A stretch of 64,000 bases of DNA, from NCBI GenBank assembly GCA_037178625.1, contig CM074139.1:1364001-1428000 (forward strand), read 5' to 3'. Positions 51,383 through 61,584 of the stretch are shown here, one piece after another. The translations under genes were made by a program, and so were the position numbers. Numbering within the stretch: position 1 is the stretch's first letter; each line of letters opens with the position of its first letter. Under the pieces are notes generated by a model. It did not search any database, was not told the origin of the DNA, and saw only the letters and a list, made by a program, of their open reading frames with translations. The stretch is from Skeletonema tropicum. Taxonomy: Eukaryota > Bacillariophyta > Thalassiosirophyceae > Thalassiosirales > Thalassiosiraceae.

Positions 51383-53095
51383 ATGGCGACCAATCCAATG
51401 ACATGGCCAGCAGCCGCAGCATCTCGCATACGGATAAAATTCAGCAACGATGTCTACTGCCGTCTATTCTATAACAGTTCCACTGGATCCATCAATCTCG
51501 TTCCCCTGACTGCCGATGATTTATCGGCAATAACCACCACACCTCATGCGGAGATTTACGACCACTCACAAACCTCCAATCCGGAGGAAGATCCTCTGTA
51601 TCAATCATATCTATCACAAAGCAATGATGACACCAAGCATATTGTAGATTCATTTCATCCAAATGATGTAATCGGAGCCAACCTCTCATTAGAATACAAC
51701 TTCCACAATCCAAATACATTTCATGGGATGGAAAGTTATGCATCTGCTAAAATTAACATCTACTGCTATCCCAAAAGCAATAATCGAAGAAAGAAGCGAC
51801 GTGAAGCAAATCACAAGAGTTATACCGTAGATTCGACTTGCTGTGAAGATTTTAGTGATGTTCGTGCACTTGTTCACTCTATACGAACCTTTTCTGGATT
51901 ACAAAATTATAATCATCAGTCTAATGCTACCGACAACTACTATAATGCACCTCCGCAACGATTCTTGGTCATTCTTAATCCATACAGTGGGGGCAATGGT
52001 CCCAAATCAAAATCAGGTGCATTACATGTGTATGAAACGATGGTGAAGCCAATGTTGGAACAGGCAGGTGTGGAACATGATTCGTTGGCTACCACTCATG
52101 GAGGTCATGCCAAGGAACGGATGGGGTCGAAAAGACAGTCCAACAACTCGGATAACGCCGCTTCGAATGGCAATGGAAATGAGGAAGGAGGCACCAATAA
52201 CTGTGATGAATCCGAGTGGAGAGACATTGCAGAATATGATGCCATTATTGCCATGGGAGGAGATGGCATCCTATTCGAGATTTTTCAGGGCATACATTCC
52301 CGAGAGGACGAAGAAGAATTACTCTCCAAACTGAAATTTGGCATTGTTCCATGTGGGACATGCAATGGTCTTGCCAAGAGTATTTTGCATTGGAGTGACA
52401 AGAATGCCGATTGTACACCTATGGAATCAGTCTTTCAAATATGCAAGGGACATACGTCTCGATTGGATCTTGCATCCTATCAACTGGCCAAGACGAAGAA
52501 GACGTATACGTCATTTTTATCGTTCTCATGGGGTCTTATAGCGGATTGCGATTTGGAATCGGAATGTTTGCGTTGGTTAGGTGCCATACGGACTGATGTT
52601 TGGGCGATGTATAGGGGCATTTTGTTTCCAAAGAAGTATCGAGCTCGATTTTCCTATCTTCCCACCAGCAAAACAGATAACAATGGCAGTGTTTCATCAA
52701 CCATGGTTGAGTTGCCAAAAGTGGATGAAGCGCTTCCAAAGGATTGGGTAACCATTGAAGACGACTTTAGCGTGTTTTGGGTATGCAATACGACACACGC
52801 TTCCTACAACGTGTTTACATGTCCCATGTCCAAACTAAACGATGGAGTATTCTACGTTTTGATTGTGCGTTCGTCCGTATCAAGATTGCGTCTATTACAA
52901 ATGCTGCTTAAGTTGGACACTGGTGGACATATTGACTGCACGGGTTTAGAAGTTGTCAGTTGTTTGGCCTATCGGTTGGAACCTCTTTCGGACAATACGT
53001 ACAATGATTTGGATGGTGAGTTGATTGAAGGTGGGACGATACAGGCGAGTTTATTCAGTACTGCCAATTTTTTTTCTGGAAAGCTTGATACATAA
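51383..53095 (+). CDS. Diacylglycerol/sphingosine-kinase-family lipid kinase
   Basis: A 570-residue single-exon protein starting at ATG 51383 (context TTGACCATGGCG). The kinase domain begins near residue 190: RFLVILNPYSGGNGPKSKS, then AIIAMGGDGILFEIFQGI (GGDG ATP-binding motif) and FGIVPCGTCNGLAKSIL. The C-terminal half carries the beta-sandwich part (FLSFSWGLIADCDLESECLRWLG, FWVCNTTHASYN, DGVFYVLIVRSSVSRLRLLQML), which fits sphingosine kinases better than bacterial DAG kinases. It phosphorylates a sphingoid base or related lipid; the exact substrate is inferred. A low-complexity insert (residues about 245-275) sits between catalytic blocks. A TIR element lies directly upstream. Confidence 0.85.
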   Translation: MATNPMTWPAAAASRIRIKFSNDVYCRLFYNSSTGSINLVPLTADDLSAITTTPHAEIYDHSQTSNPEEDPLYQSYLSQSNDDTKHIVDSFHPNDVIGANLSLEYNFHNPNTFHGMESYASAKINIYCYPKSNNRRKKRREANHKSYTVDSTCCEDFSDVRALVHSIRTFSGLQNYNHQSNATDNYYNAPPQRFLVILNPYSGGNGPKSKSGALHVYETMVKPMLEQAGVEHDSLATTHGGHAKERMGSKRQSNNSDNAASNGNGNEEGGTNNCDESEWRDIAEYDAIIAMGGDGILFEIFQGIHSREDEEELLSKLKFGIVPCGTCNGLAKSILHWSDKNADCTPMESVFQICKGHTSRLDLASYQLAKTKKTYTSFLSFSWGLIADCDLESECLRWLGAIRTDVWAMYRGILFPKKYRARFSYLPTSKTDNNGSVSSTMVELPKVDEALPKDWVTIEDDFSVFWVCNTTHASYNVFTCPMSKLNDGVFYVLIVRSSVSRLRLLQMLLKLDTGGHIDCTGLEVVSCLAYRLEPLSDNTYNDLDGELIEGGTIQASLFSTANFFSGKLDT

Positions 53096-53170
53096 AGTAG
53101 AATAGGCAGACGAATAGATCTGAGGTATGTTCATCGGCTTCAATTAGCTAGCTATTCATTCCATATAGGT

Positions 53171-54955
53171 TTATGATGTATCTTTGCTCGGGACTGTAAC
53201 TGATAATCTGTCTCTAGCAGCTGTTGCAAGCGCCTCCCAATCGCTCATCCATATGACTATTGAATTTGCAGTCGAAATAACAAGGAGACCTGCAAATATT
53301 CCGATCCATAATCCTTCTACTCCCATCCCAAGAGGGAGTTCGAGGTAATAGCCAAGCGGCACCCCTATAATATAGTAGGCAATGAAGGTTAGCTTGGCAG
53401 AGAGGGATTGCCTTCCTGATGCACGGAAGACACCCTGTTCGACACTATTTAACGCATCTGGCAGTTGAAGCATTGCCACAACAATGAATAGACTTTGACA
53501 CTTGTTCAGTAAGTCCTCATCTTTTGTAAATATCGATGCCAGTTTGTCCCGAAAGGTCAATATGAACGCTACGTTCACCAACGACAAGAGCGCGCCGATT
53601 GTCACTGCTAAATACGTAGCAATTTTCGCTCTATGTGCATCACCTGCTCCAAGAGCATTGCCTATTCTCACGCTACCTGCCACACTAGTACCCATGTACA
53701 GCATGTACACAAATTGCACCACGTTCAAGACGATAGCATTACTTCCAATGGCAATGAGGGCGTCTTCTGGATCTGGGATGAGCCCACAGAGGAGAGCAAT
53801 GATCTCGAATGCAATCCACGCAAACATAAGTTGAAACATTCCTGGGATACCAAGACTGAGAAACTGCACTACGGCCTTGAGAGTTAAGGCTTGGCTTGGT
53901 TGAAAGCCTTTCCACAAATGATGAAATATATGCCCTTCCTTCTTTGTATTGTTATGCTCACAATACATCATTGAAAGAATCAAAGCTGGCAACATCAAAA
54001 TAGCTCCCACACTCCTTGCCACTGCTGCACCCAACCATCCCCACGAGGTACAATTCACCAAATAATATCCTAACCCAACATTCACAATATTCGAAACAAC
54101 CGCAGATAAGATCATGGGAGTTGCCTCGTTCCTTGCCTGACTGATCTTTCGTAGCATTTCATACGCATACACGAATGGAATACTTGGCAACATGTACTTC
54201 GCAAAATAACCCGCCTCCATTGCCACAGTGGATGGCTGACCAAATGCCAATAGAGTAGGGGTTGTATTCCAAATGATGAACCCCACAATGACAAATGCGA
54301 TGAGCATGACAAACATTCCAGTCAGTAGATATTGCCCCATTTTGGTAGGTTGGTTGGCCCCATGCGCATGTGAACATAATGTATCCATGGCCGTCAACAG
54401 CCCCAACCCAGTGGACATCGCAGTGATGTTTGTGAACATGATAGCGAGTGCGGTACCGTCTATGTGTACTTTACTACTGTCATTCATTCGTCCAACGAGT
54501 ATAATGGTGGTGATACCTGGTAGCATTTCTAGAACGTATGCGGCGCAGACAGGTAGAAAGAGTTCAATCATTGATTTCATTTCATCTTTGAGTAGATTAC
54601 TATCTTCGGTGAGTGAAAGGCTCAGTCGATGTTGTTGGTGTTGAGATTGTATCAGTGGAGGATTAATGCAAGCAGCGGTTTCTTCTTTGTCAGAATCAGA
54701 AGATTGTGGCGATTCAATTTCAGGCACTGATCCGTATCGAGTGTTGATAGTCTGCTTTGTTTCATCTCGTAATAATTTGTCTCCTGTACGGAACCTTTCA
54801 TTTTCAGCTTGCAGAAAAGACTCCGACTCTGATGCTGCGCCCAATTGAGAAGAGTTTCGAATGTTGTTGTAAGCAGCTTCCTCCGACGAAGACGTTGATT
54901 GTTTCTCATGGCTACCACTCGACACCATATCAGTTTGAGTACGATTGTTTGGCAT
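53171..54955 (-). CDS. MATE-family efflux transporter
   Basis: A 594-residue protein. The first 125 residues are polar and Ser-rich, presumably cytosolic. Twelve membrane helices follow in two halves, with MATE hallmarks: LFLPVCAAYVLEMLPGITTIILVGRM at the start, GLGLLTAMDTLCSHAHGANQPTKMG (the usual G-x-x-TLCgQAhGa block), and in the second half SVRIGNALGAGDAHRAK. MATE proteins export organic cations, toxins or secondary metabolites in exchange for H+ or Na+. Substrate and membrane are not evident. It converges with the lipid kinase, with about 75 bp between the stop codons. Confidence 0.9.
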   Translation of the reverse strand: MPNNRTQTDMVSSGSHEKQSTSSSEEAAYNNIRNSSQLGAASESESFLQAENERFRTGDKLLRDETKQTINTRYGSVPEIESPQSSDSDKEETAACINPPLIQSQHQQHRLSLSLTEDSNLLKDEMKSMIELFLPVCAAYVLEMLPGITTIILVGRMNDSSKVHIDGTALAIMFTNITAMSTGLGLLTAMDTLCSHAHGANQPTKMGQYLLTGMFVMLIAFVIVGFIIWNTTPTLLAFGQPSTVAMEAGYFAKYMLPSIPFVYAYEMLRKISQARNEATPMILSAVVSNIVNVGLGYYLVNCTSWGWLGAAVARSVGAILMLPALILSMMYCEHNNTKKEGHIFHHLWKGFQPSQALTLKAVVQFLSLGIPGMFQLMFAWIAFEIIALLCGLIPDPEDALIAIGSNAIVLNVVQFVYMLYMGTSVAGSVRIGNALGAGDAHRAKIATYLAVTIGALLSLVNVAFILTFRDKLASIFTKDEDLLNKCQSLFIVVAMLQLPDALNSVEQGVFRASGRQSLSAKLTFIAYYIIGVPLGYYLELPLGMGVEGLWIGIFAGLLVISTANSIVIWMSDWEALATAARDRLSVTVPSKDTS

Positions 54956-56284
54956 GATTGCTACAGTTTCAAAGCACTTGCCACCAGATAATGCTGTAGA
55001 CTCTCTGAGATACTTATGCTATCGATCGAGCATAATGATGTTATGGTCCTTTGATGGTACTTTCATGCATGTAGTTTAATCTCATCGTTGTTGGCTTAGG
55101 TTCCTACGCAAGTGATGTTACATATTCGACAGACATTTTCTTGGGGCAAGACCCCTTTCTTGCCCCAAGAAAAACTCACGAATATATTGATATGAACCCA
55201 ACAGATGAAGCAATCTTCTAGAACTCAAAAGGATTGATCAATTTGGAACCTCTACCGACCCCCTGGCGCCTACAGAGTAGCTTCTGAAGCCTTATTCTAG
55301 GAAAGAGCTATGGGAAACGAAGGCTGGAGAGATATCCGAAAAAGATTTCAATTTGCTATTTGATTCCAATGGATACAAAGGCAGGATCACTGCCGCGCTC
55401 AGCCACTTGCTGTCACCAAGTCGCAAACAATTTCATTTTCATGCCATAAGAGGAAAGTTCAATTTTGTGGAATTCTGTGCGTTCATGAGCTCTTGTGGGG
55501 ATGAAATCCACGAGTTGACAAAATAGAAGAGGAGAAGGAGCGCTACATAAAGCAGAGAGGATAAGCTCTATGTGCTGCATGCAAGAAGTTGAAGACTTTC
55601 ACAGAGAAAGCTTGATGAGTAACAGAATGAACCTACTGAGAAGAGCTCGCCAACGAAGAATAAGAATATAGATGATGTACGGATCAAGTAGAGGATGGAC
55701 TATGTATACATCTTTCGTCAAAGAATAACTACTTAAGTCGAATCATTTTAAAAACAAAGATTCAAAAAGACTCACCCTCCAAAAACTCAATCAGTTGTTC
55801 AGATCTTCTTCTTCTTTATCTCTGCTCAGCGTACGTGCACCCAACCGTGCACCCATTCAGCTTTGAATGAGCTTGGCATTGGATTATCGAGAGCATATTG
55901 AGGTCTTTTCAGGACACGTGTCTTAGATTCGGGATTGCATCTCTCAAGGAACTTCAACTCAAAGCAAGGGAGAACCGACCATTTTTAGAAAACTGTCTGA
56001 TCGTCGAATCGCAGCTTCTTCCCCTAAAAAAGTTGACACCTCCTCCAAAATTCATTCGCCTTTGAAAGCTTGTCCAGTAGCATGATGTTATTCTCACTGA
56101 AAGGGCCTTGATCATTGGCGCATTGTTCGATTAACCGACATCATATTGCGGCGTTTAGAAGCGAGCCCGTCGATTGGCCAAAAGCAGCTCGAATTTTTGT
56201 CAGCCAACGCTCGACACAGATTTTGCATTAATTTTTCGTGCTCTCGCTTGAAAATACATAAGTCATATCATAAGACCGTGGGAT
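54956..56284. other. Intergenic region with a strong hairpin
   Basis: 1.33 kb between divergent genes (MATE and homeodomain protein). The region contains the hairpin at 55136-55173, annotated separately. No gene is supported, though the middle (55250-55560) has stretches that could be decayed coding sequence. Confidence 0.4.
55136..55173. repeat. Perfect 15 bp stem hairpin
   Basis: TTTTCTTGGGGCAAG (55136-55150) pairs with CTTGCCCCAAGAAAA (55159-55173) across an 8 nt loop. It could act in RNA, or mark a small repeat element. It is not near a stop codon, so a 3'-end role is doubtful. Confidence 0.7.
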
Positions 56285-58476
56285 ATGTCAACCGCCCTCC
56301 TCACAACAACCACCACACCAACTTCCTACAGCCCCGACAAAATGGACGGCTCTGACGAGGAACACACCGGAGTAGGAAAGGGGGGAGGCAAATCCCGCCG
56401 TGAATTGCCTGCAGGTGCCGTGGCCATTCTCAAGGCGTGGCTACTCTCACCAGAACATTTCACTCATCCATACCCGACACCGCAAGATCAGATCATGTTG
56501 ATGGAAAAGACGGGGATCGATAAGAAACAATTGAAGAACTGGTTCACGAATGCTCGGAGGAGGATATGGAAACCGATGTTGAAGAAACAGTTGGAGGCGG
56601 GCAAGTTGGCTGCTGGTGGGGCGCCGGGGGGAGGTGGGGCTGTGCAGCAGGGTGGGCCTGGAATGGCGGTGCAACTTCCTCCTGCTGCGAGACAACAGCA
56701 ACAACAGCATCAAGCTCCGCAGCAGGAAATGTACTCGAATTTTCAGCAGGCGCAGATTCAATCGGAGCAGCAATATCAGCCACAACAAGTTCAGTATCAG
56801 GAGCCTCCGGTAAGTGATAGTCATTCCGATTGTTTGCCTCGTAGATGTTTCTTGTGCTGTTGTCCAGATCGCTCCTGAACGAATTCTTCAAAGAGTTAGA
56901 TTCATTATGTTTCTCCGTGTCATGCACACTGTGATTCAAAAGATGATTATCTCATTCCATCATCATTTCTTTACCATCTCTTCTTTTCCTTCCTCTGAAA
57001 AACACGATCAGCATTACAACACTGATCAACAATACAGTCAACAGCAGTATCAACATCAACAGCAGCAACAGCAAGAGTCATTCCAAGTTAGCAATTCCAT
57101 TGGTTCTCTCCAACCAATGGTGCCGGTCGGTTCTACCAATTCATTTGGAAATCAAATGATCAAGACTGACTCGCATGCTGTATTGATGGAATTGTTTGCT
57201 CGTGATCAAGATTTAGTTCGACAGGCAGCATCTAGCAAGGCATCAGGAGGAGGCGGAGGCGTCTTAACTCAGCCCGCACCTGCTCCAGCTCCCGCTATTG
57301 CTGCTGTTGGAGGAGGCAGCGGACTTCAGGCATCCGGACAGAGTGGAAACTTACGTTGGGCTGCTGGAACTGCTCCGGCACCAGCGCAAGGGAGCGGTGG
57401 CATGGGCCAAAGACAGCATTCGGTTTCGTTCGCTGGAGATGCGTCCAACATGCCAGCAAGTGGTTCGTTTGCTAGCTGGCCACACTTTTCGAGTGTGTCA
57501 AGTTTGAGCAATCTCGGTGGACTGCAGGGAGTCAAGAGTATTACGAATTTGAGTGCTGCCGATTTGAGTAGTCAGGGAAATTTGAACAAGATGGGTAACT
57601 TGGCACAAGTGAAGAGCGTGGAAAATTTGGTGCGTGATTGTCTCAATAAATGAGCTTTGATGAATGGTTAACTTTGCATGCTTGCTGACGCTCTTTCTCT
57701 TCTCATATGCACAGGGACGTGGCGACTCGTACGCATTCTTGGAGGTTTTCTTTGATGATAAAAGCGGTATGACGAATGGACAACGTGGTATAAAGAGAGA
57801 ACGTGAAGAGGACGATGCGATTGGTCTCTCTTTGGATGATAACGAGGCATCTTCTCCAATGGCAAGACCACCACCATCTTCTGACACTGCAATGCCAAAA
57901 GCTGGGGTACCGACGCCAGCACCACTTCCCTTGGAAGGTGAGGAGGAAAAGGATGAAGGTGATGGCCGACAACTGAAACGCGCCTACGATGACGCCCTCG
58001 CCGCCAGAGGACTCATTGCCGTCCGCAAAAGTTGTGAAAATCTCAATAATTTGGATTTGCCAGCAAAGATGCAAAAAACACTTTCGATGGAATACATGCA
58101 CAAACATGCACAGGGACATAACCTTGGCAACTTTTTCTCAACAGAAAATTCATCATTTGCTCCGAACGCAAGTCCACAACGTTTGGGAAGGAGTGGCTCT
58201 CAGAACTTTCCTGGTCAGCAGCAACAATCACCAGCCGGAGGAGTTGTGGGTGACCCTATCAATGCCTCTGTGGAAGTCCCATCCTCGACTACCTGCGCCT
58301 TGTGCACAACTGTGAATGTTGATACCCAACTGAGACCATGTGGACATATGTTCCACGGAAGGTGCTTAAAGCCTAGTCTCCAAACTGCGAGTGGCCCGCC
58401 CCAGTGCCCCATTTGCTCGACTCCAATGCAGTCTGCTATCCTAGCCGTGCCAAGTGCCTCGAGTGGTGGAGAGTAA
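56285..58476 (+). CDS. TALE homeodomain protein with C-terminal RING-type finger
   Basis: A 634-residue protein in three exons (56285-56809, 57012-57629, 57715-58476); all junctions keep frame. The homeodomain (about residues 38-98) reads LPAGAVAILKAWLLSPEHFTHPYPTPQDQ...KKQLKNWFTNARRRIWKPM. The HPYPTP extension between helices 1 and 2 and Asn in WFTNARRR mark it as TALE class. The middle is Gln-, Ala- and Ser-rich. The C-terminus has a RING-type zinc site: CALCTTVNVDTQLRPCGHMFHGRC, then CPICSTPM. Homeodomain DNA binding and RING E3 ligase activity are both known for their families. Their combination suggests a DNA-bound ubiquitin ligase or a self-regulated transcription factor, which is inference. 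Confidence 0.82.
56810..57011 (+). other. Intron 1 of the homeodomain-RING gene (202 bp)
   Basis: GTAAGTGATAG donor and CACGATCAG acceptor. It joins ...QYQEPP to HYNTDQQYSQQQ in frame. Confidence 0.75.
57630..57714 (+). other. Intron 2 of the homeodomain-RING gene (85 bp)
   Basis: GTGCGTGATTG donor and ATATGCACAG acceptor. It joins ...KSVENL to GRGDSYAFLEVFF in frame. Retention would stop translation after nine codons (…VRDCLNK). Confidence 0.75.
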
Positions 58477-58656
58477 TAGATTCAGTTGGATCGTTGGGAA
58501 AGAATGTGTGTGATTGAAAATGTACAACAGCTACTTGCTTCATGGAAAATAATAGGCATTCTTAAATGCCTCTCTGCTCATATATATAAGTTATCTTTTC
58601 AAGAACTAAGTACTTATCACCAAGCCAAGATTTTGCACTACATCTTCTTCGTTGTA

Positions 58657-59874
58657 CTAATCCATAAACTGCCTCTGAAATGCAGGTTTTGCTTTCCTAC
58701 TTCCACCGACCCGCTTTGTACTCTTCGACGAGACTGATCTCTTGGAAGAGACTGATCTATTTTCCATCGTGAGAGGAAGAGGATTGTTGGATGTAAATTG
58801 AGTCGGGACATTATCCACGAGAAGACGACCTGTAGCAGGAATAGCAGGGCTATAACTATTGTTCTGAAGACTTGTCAAGTAGGCATTGGCACCTGTTCCA
58901 TCCGACAACATGGATACATCATCATCATTAAACGTAATACCAGATAAATCTCTTGTCGGTGTTGATTGCCATTGCTCTGACTTTCTAGCACCAAATGAAT
59001 ACAATTCCGTCTCGTTCTCATGAATGACTGGTTCTGTCAACCGAAGTGGTGTTGTGGGTTGTTGTGGATATCTCGATTGATTCGAGTTAGTAGCAACTGT
59101 ACCAGCAGCAGCCGCGCGGCTATTACTTCTCCTTGACAATAATACCTGATCAACCTCTAAAAATGATGCCATGAGTGCACCAAATCGATGAGAATTTACA
59201 TCACTAAATTCAAAGATGTCTTCCACTCTTGAGAGAGTTATCCAGTAGGCTGAAAGTTCTTTTTGTCGTTTCTCTATAAATGGTTTCGGGTAGGGACATG
59301 TTGCTGTTGCTGCTGCTGCTGAAGAAGAAGATGATGAGGTTGATGGATTATTGTTGGAATCACTTTCATCAGTACCATTCGTAAACCCAAATAGACCATT
59401 ATTTGAACCTCCATTATTGTCAGTTTTCTTCATCATCCCTTCCTTCTTATTGCTGCCATCATCCACTCTTCTAGCATCAGCATCATTATTCTCCATTTCA
59501 ACACCATAACTCCCACCCATCAACGAAGTCAAATATCCCCCCCCATTCCTCCATCCATACCACCAACTTTCCAATCCATGTACACTTGGGAAGACTATCC
59601 CTTTGCCATCATCTATAGCATCCATTTGCCAACCAAAGGTGTTGCGTAGTTCGGTATCTAATGTTTGAAATTCGGAATATCGTTTCCATACCGACCAGGA
59701 ATGATGAATGTTATTCTTATTCATAAAGCCACCGTTATGTTGAGTACTACTACTTGTAGTAGTGGTGTTGTTGGATGATTGTTGGAATGTGTTGTTGTTT
59801 GGATCACGTCGTAGGAGTAAATGACATTGAAGTTCATATTGGACAATTTTTTTGGATGGTGGACGGTTATGGTT

Positions 59875-59921
<47 letters not shown>

Positions 59922-60888
59922 GGAATTCGGTGATTTCCTTGTGCCATTCGGCTTCTGCCTTTGAGGAGAATATGGATGGTGTGGTTGTAGTGGCAGTTGT
60001 GGTACCTTTATTGGCGGTAGTTTGGTTGTTATTGATAATTTCATCATGTTCATTAGGATCTGATGATATGTCGATTGGACCATCAGTATCAAATTTCATG
60101 GATGGTTCTTTATTCAGTTGTGCTTCTAACAAGTCAGTCGAGTTTTCCGATATCTGCCGCTGCTGCTGCTGCTGCTGCTGCTCTTTTACCTTGTGTTCTA
60201 CGCCACTTCTTCTTCTTGCAGAGTTTGATACAGCAGCAGCAGACAAATCAACTTCATCCACAACTCTCCACCTCCCAACAAACGACACAAACGAATACAA
60301 TCTCTTGGATATAACATGCGGTGACACTTTTGATTCCTGCGATTGGAACAATCCAAACAATATGGAAGTGGAATTAAATTCCTCTCCACCTAAAATAACT
60401 CCACGTGACCATTCGTCTGTACCGGATGGTGCAAATCCCAATGTGGTGAGTCGTGGTATTCTTCGTGTAGTAGTAGTATTGTTATTGTGATTGGTGTTTG
60501 TAGTAGTGATCATTTCCTTGAGGACATCCATAACCTCTCGAAAGGTCCATTCGGTAACATCCCTTCCATTGATACGGACCAATCGATCACCAAGACGGAC
60601 CATACCGGATCGTTGGATGGGTCCCAATTGTTGATTGCAATGTTCCCATCCTGCAACGAGTGTGACATTGGATGCTGTTGGATTATTGATGGATGGGGCG
60701 GGAGAGGACGGTGTGCTGTTGCTATTGTTATTGTTGAAGATTGGAGTGGGAAGTGAGCCCGGTGCGAGGAGCATTCCGAGTTTGGCATTTGGAGGGTGAG
60801 TGGATAGATCTATGGTGACGATGTTGTTGTTGTTGGTATTTTCCGACCGTGATGCGGAGGAGGAGGAGTTGTGTGGAAAGGACGACAT
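58657..60888 (-). CDS. PDZ-PX domain protein with polyQ tracts
   Basis: A 743-residue protein. A PDZ domain lies at about residues 34-130 (KLGMLLAPGSLPTPIF...VAGWEHCNQQLGPIQRSGMVRLGDRLVRINGRDVTEWTFREVMDVLKEM). A PX domain lies at about 350-600, interrupted by low-complexity inserts (YELQCHLLLRRD...SWSVWKRYSEFQTLDTELRNTFG...IEKRQKELSAYWITLSRV...FGALMASFLEV). The RYSEF Arg is a phosphoinositide contact in PX domains. A run of about 16 Gln (59875-59922) and a shorter one near 60155-60182 sit between them. It is probably a sorting-nexin-like adaptor on endosomes. The layout resembles SNX27, but no FERM-like module is recognisable. Confidence 0.78.
59875..59922 (-). repeat. (TTG)16 microsatellite coding polyGln
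   Basis: A pure trinucleotide run encodes about 16 Gln in the PDZ-PX protein on the minus strand. It is likely variable in length between strains. Confidence 0.9.
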
Positions 60889-61584
60889 ATCTTAGATGGA
60901 TTCAGTTTGAATTTCCCTCCCGTCAGCAGCTTGGCTGGCTCGCTGTTGCAGCTAAATAATTGAAGAGACTATGGTACTACTGACCAACAAGATCAACTTG
61001 GATAGAGCACAAGGTAAAGGCACAAGGCACAAGCACGAACGACAGGAACATGATGATTTAGCATGAGATCTTCAAAATTTTGGAACAAAATTTGAGAGGT
61101 GTCCACCTGCCCACGTACGGCCCACGATGTGGCGTCCCATGTCGCGTGTTGTTGCCTTTTCTGTCGTATATGTCACGGAATCGCCAATCTAACGCATTTG
61201 TTCAACGCTCGAAAGTCTTCACCTCCATCGCTCTTTTGAGTTTAGTGCGCATGTGCGGAGCCGCACCAAATGGAGCGTTGGTGTGGCGGCTGATTTTATT
61301 AGTGGTCTTCTAGTAGTTACTAATTTAGAGAGTTCATCTCCCCTTTGCAAATTTTGTGTAGTATACAATTGAGCAAGTTCCTACGTTGATTGATTTGTCG
61401 GGGAGATGATCGGGATGCCCCCTAAAATAATCGTCGAAAGTGCCTCTTAAATGCGATCATCGCTACCAAGGTCGGTGGCAACCATGAAGACAAAGAACCG
61501 ACAACATAAATATTGCTTTGAATTCACCAAATAGAACGCTAAAATATACTTCCGAGTACCACCAAATAACATCTATCCATCAAA
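60889..61584. other. Divergent intergenic region
   Basis: 696 bp between the PDZ-PX gene and the Cys-rich membrane protein, presumably with both promoters. No gene or repeat is recognised. Confidence 0.4.

Noticed and set aside
59852..60490. Cys-rich 212-codon plus-strand frame opposite the PDZ-PX gene
   Set aside because: The Cys runs come from TTG/TGC trinucleotide repeats that encode polyGln on the other strand.
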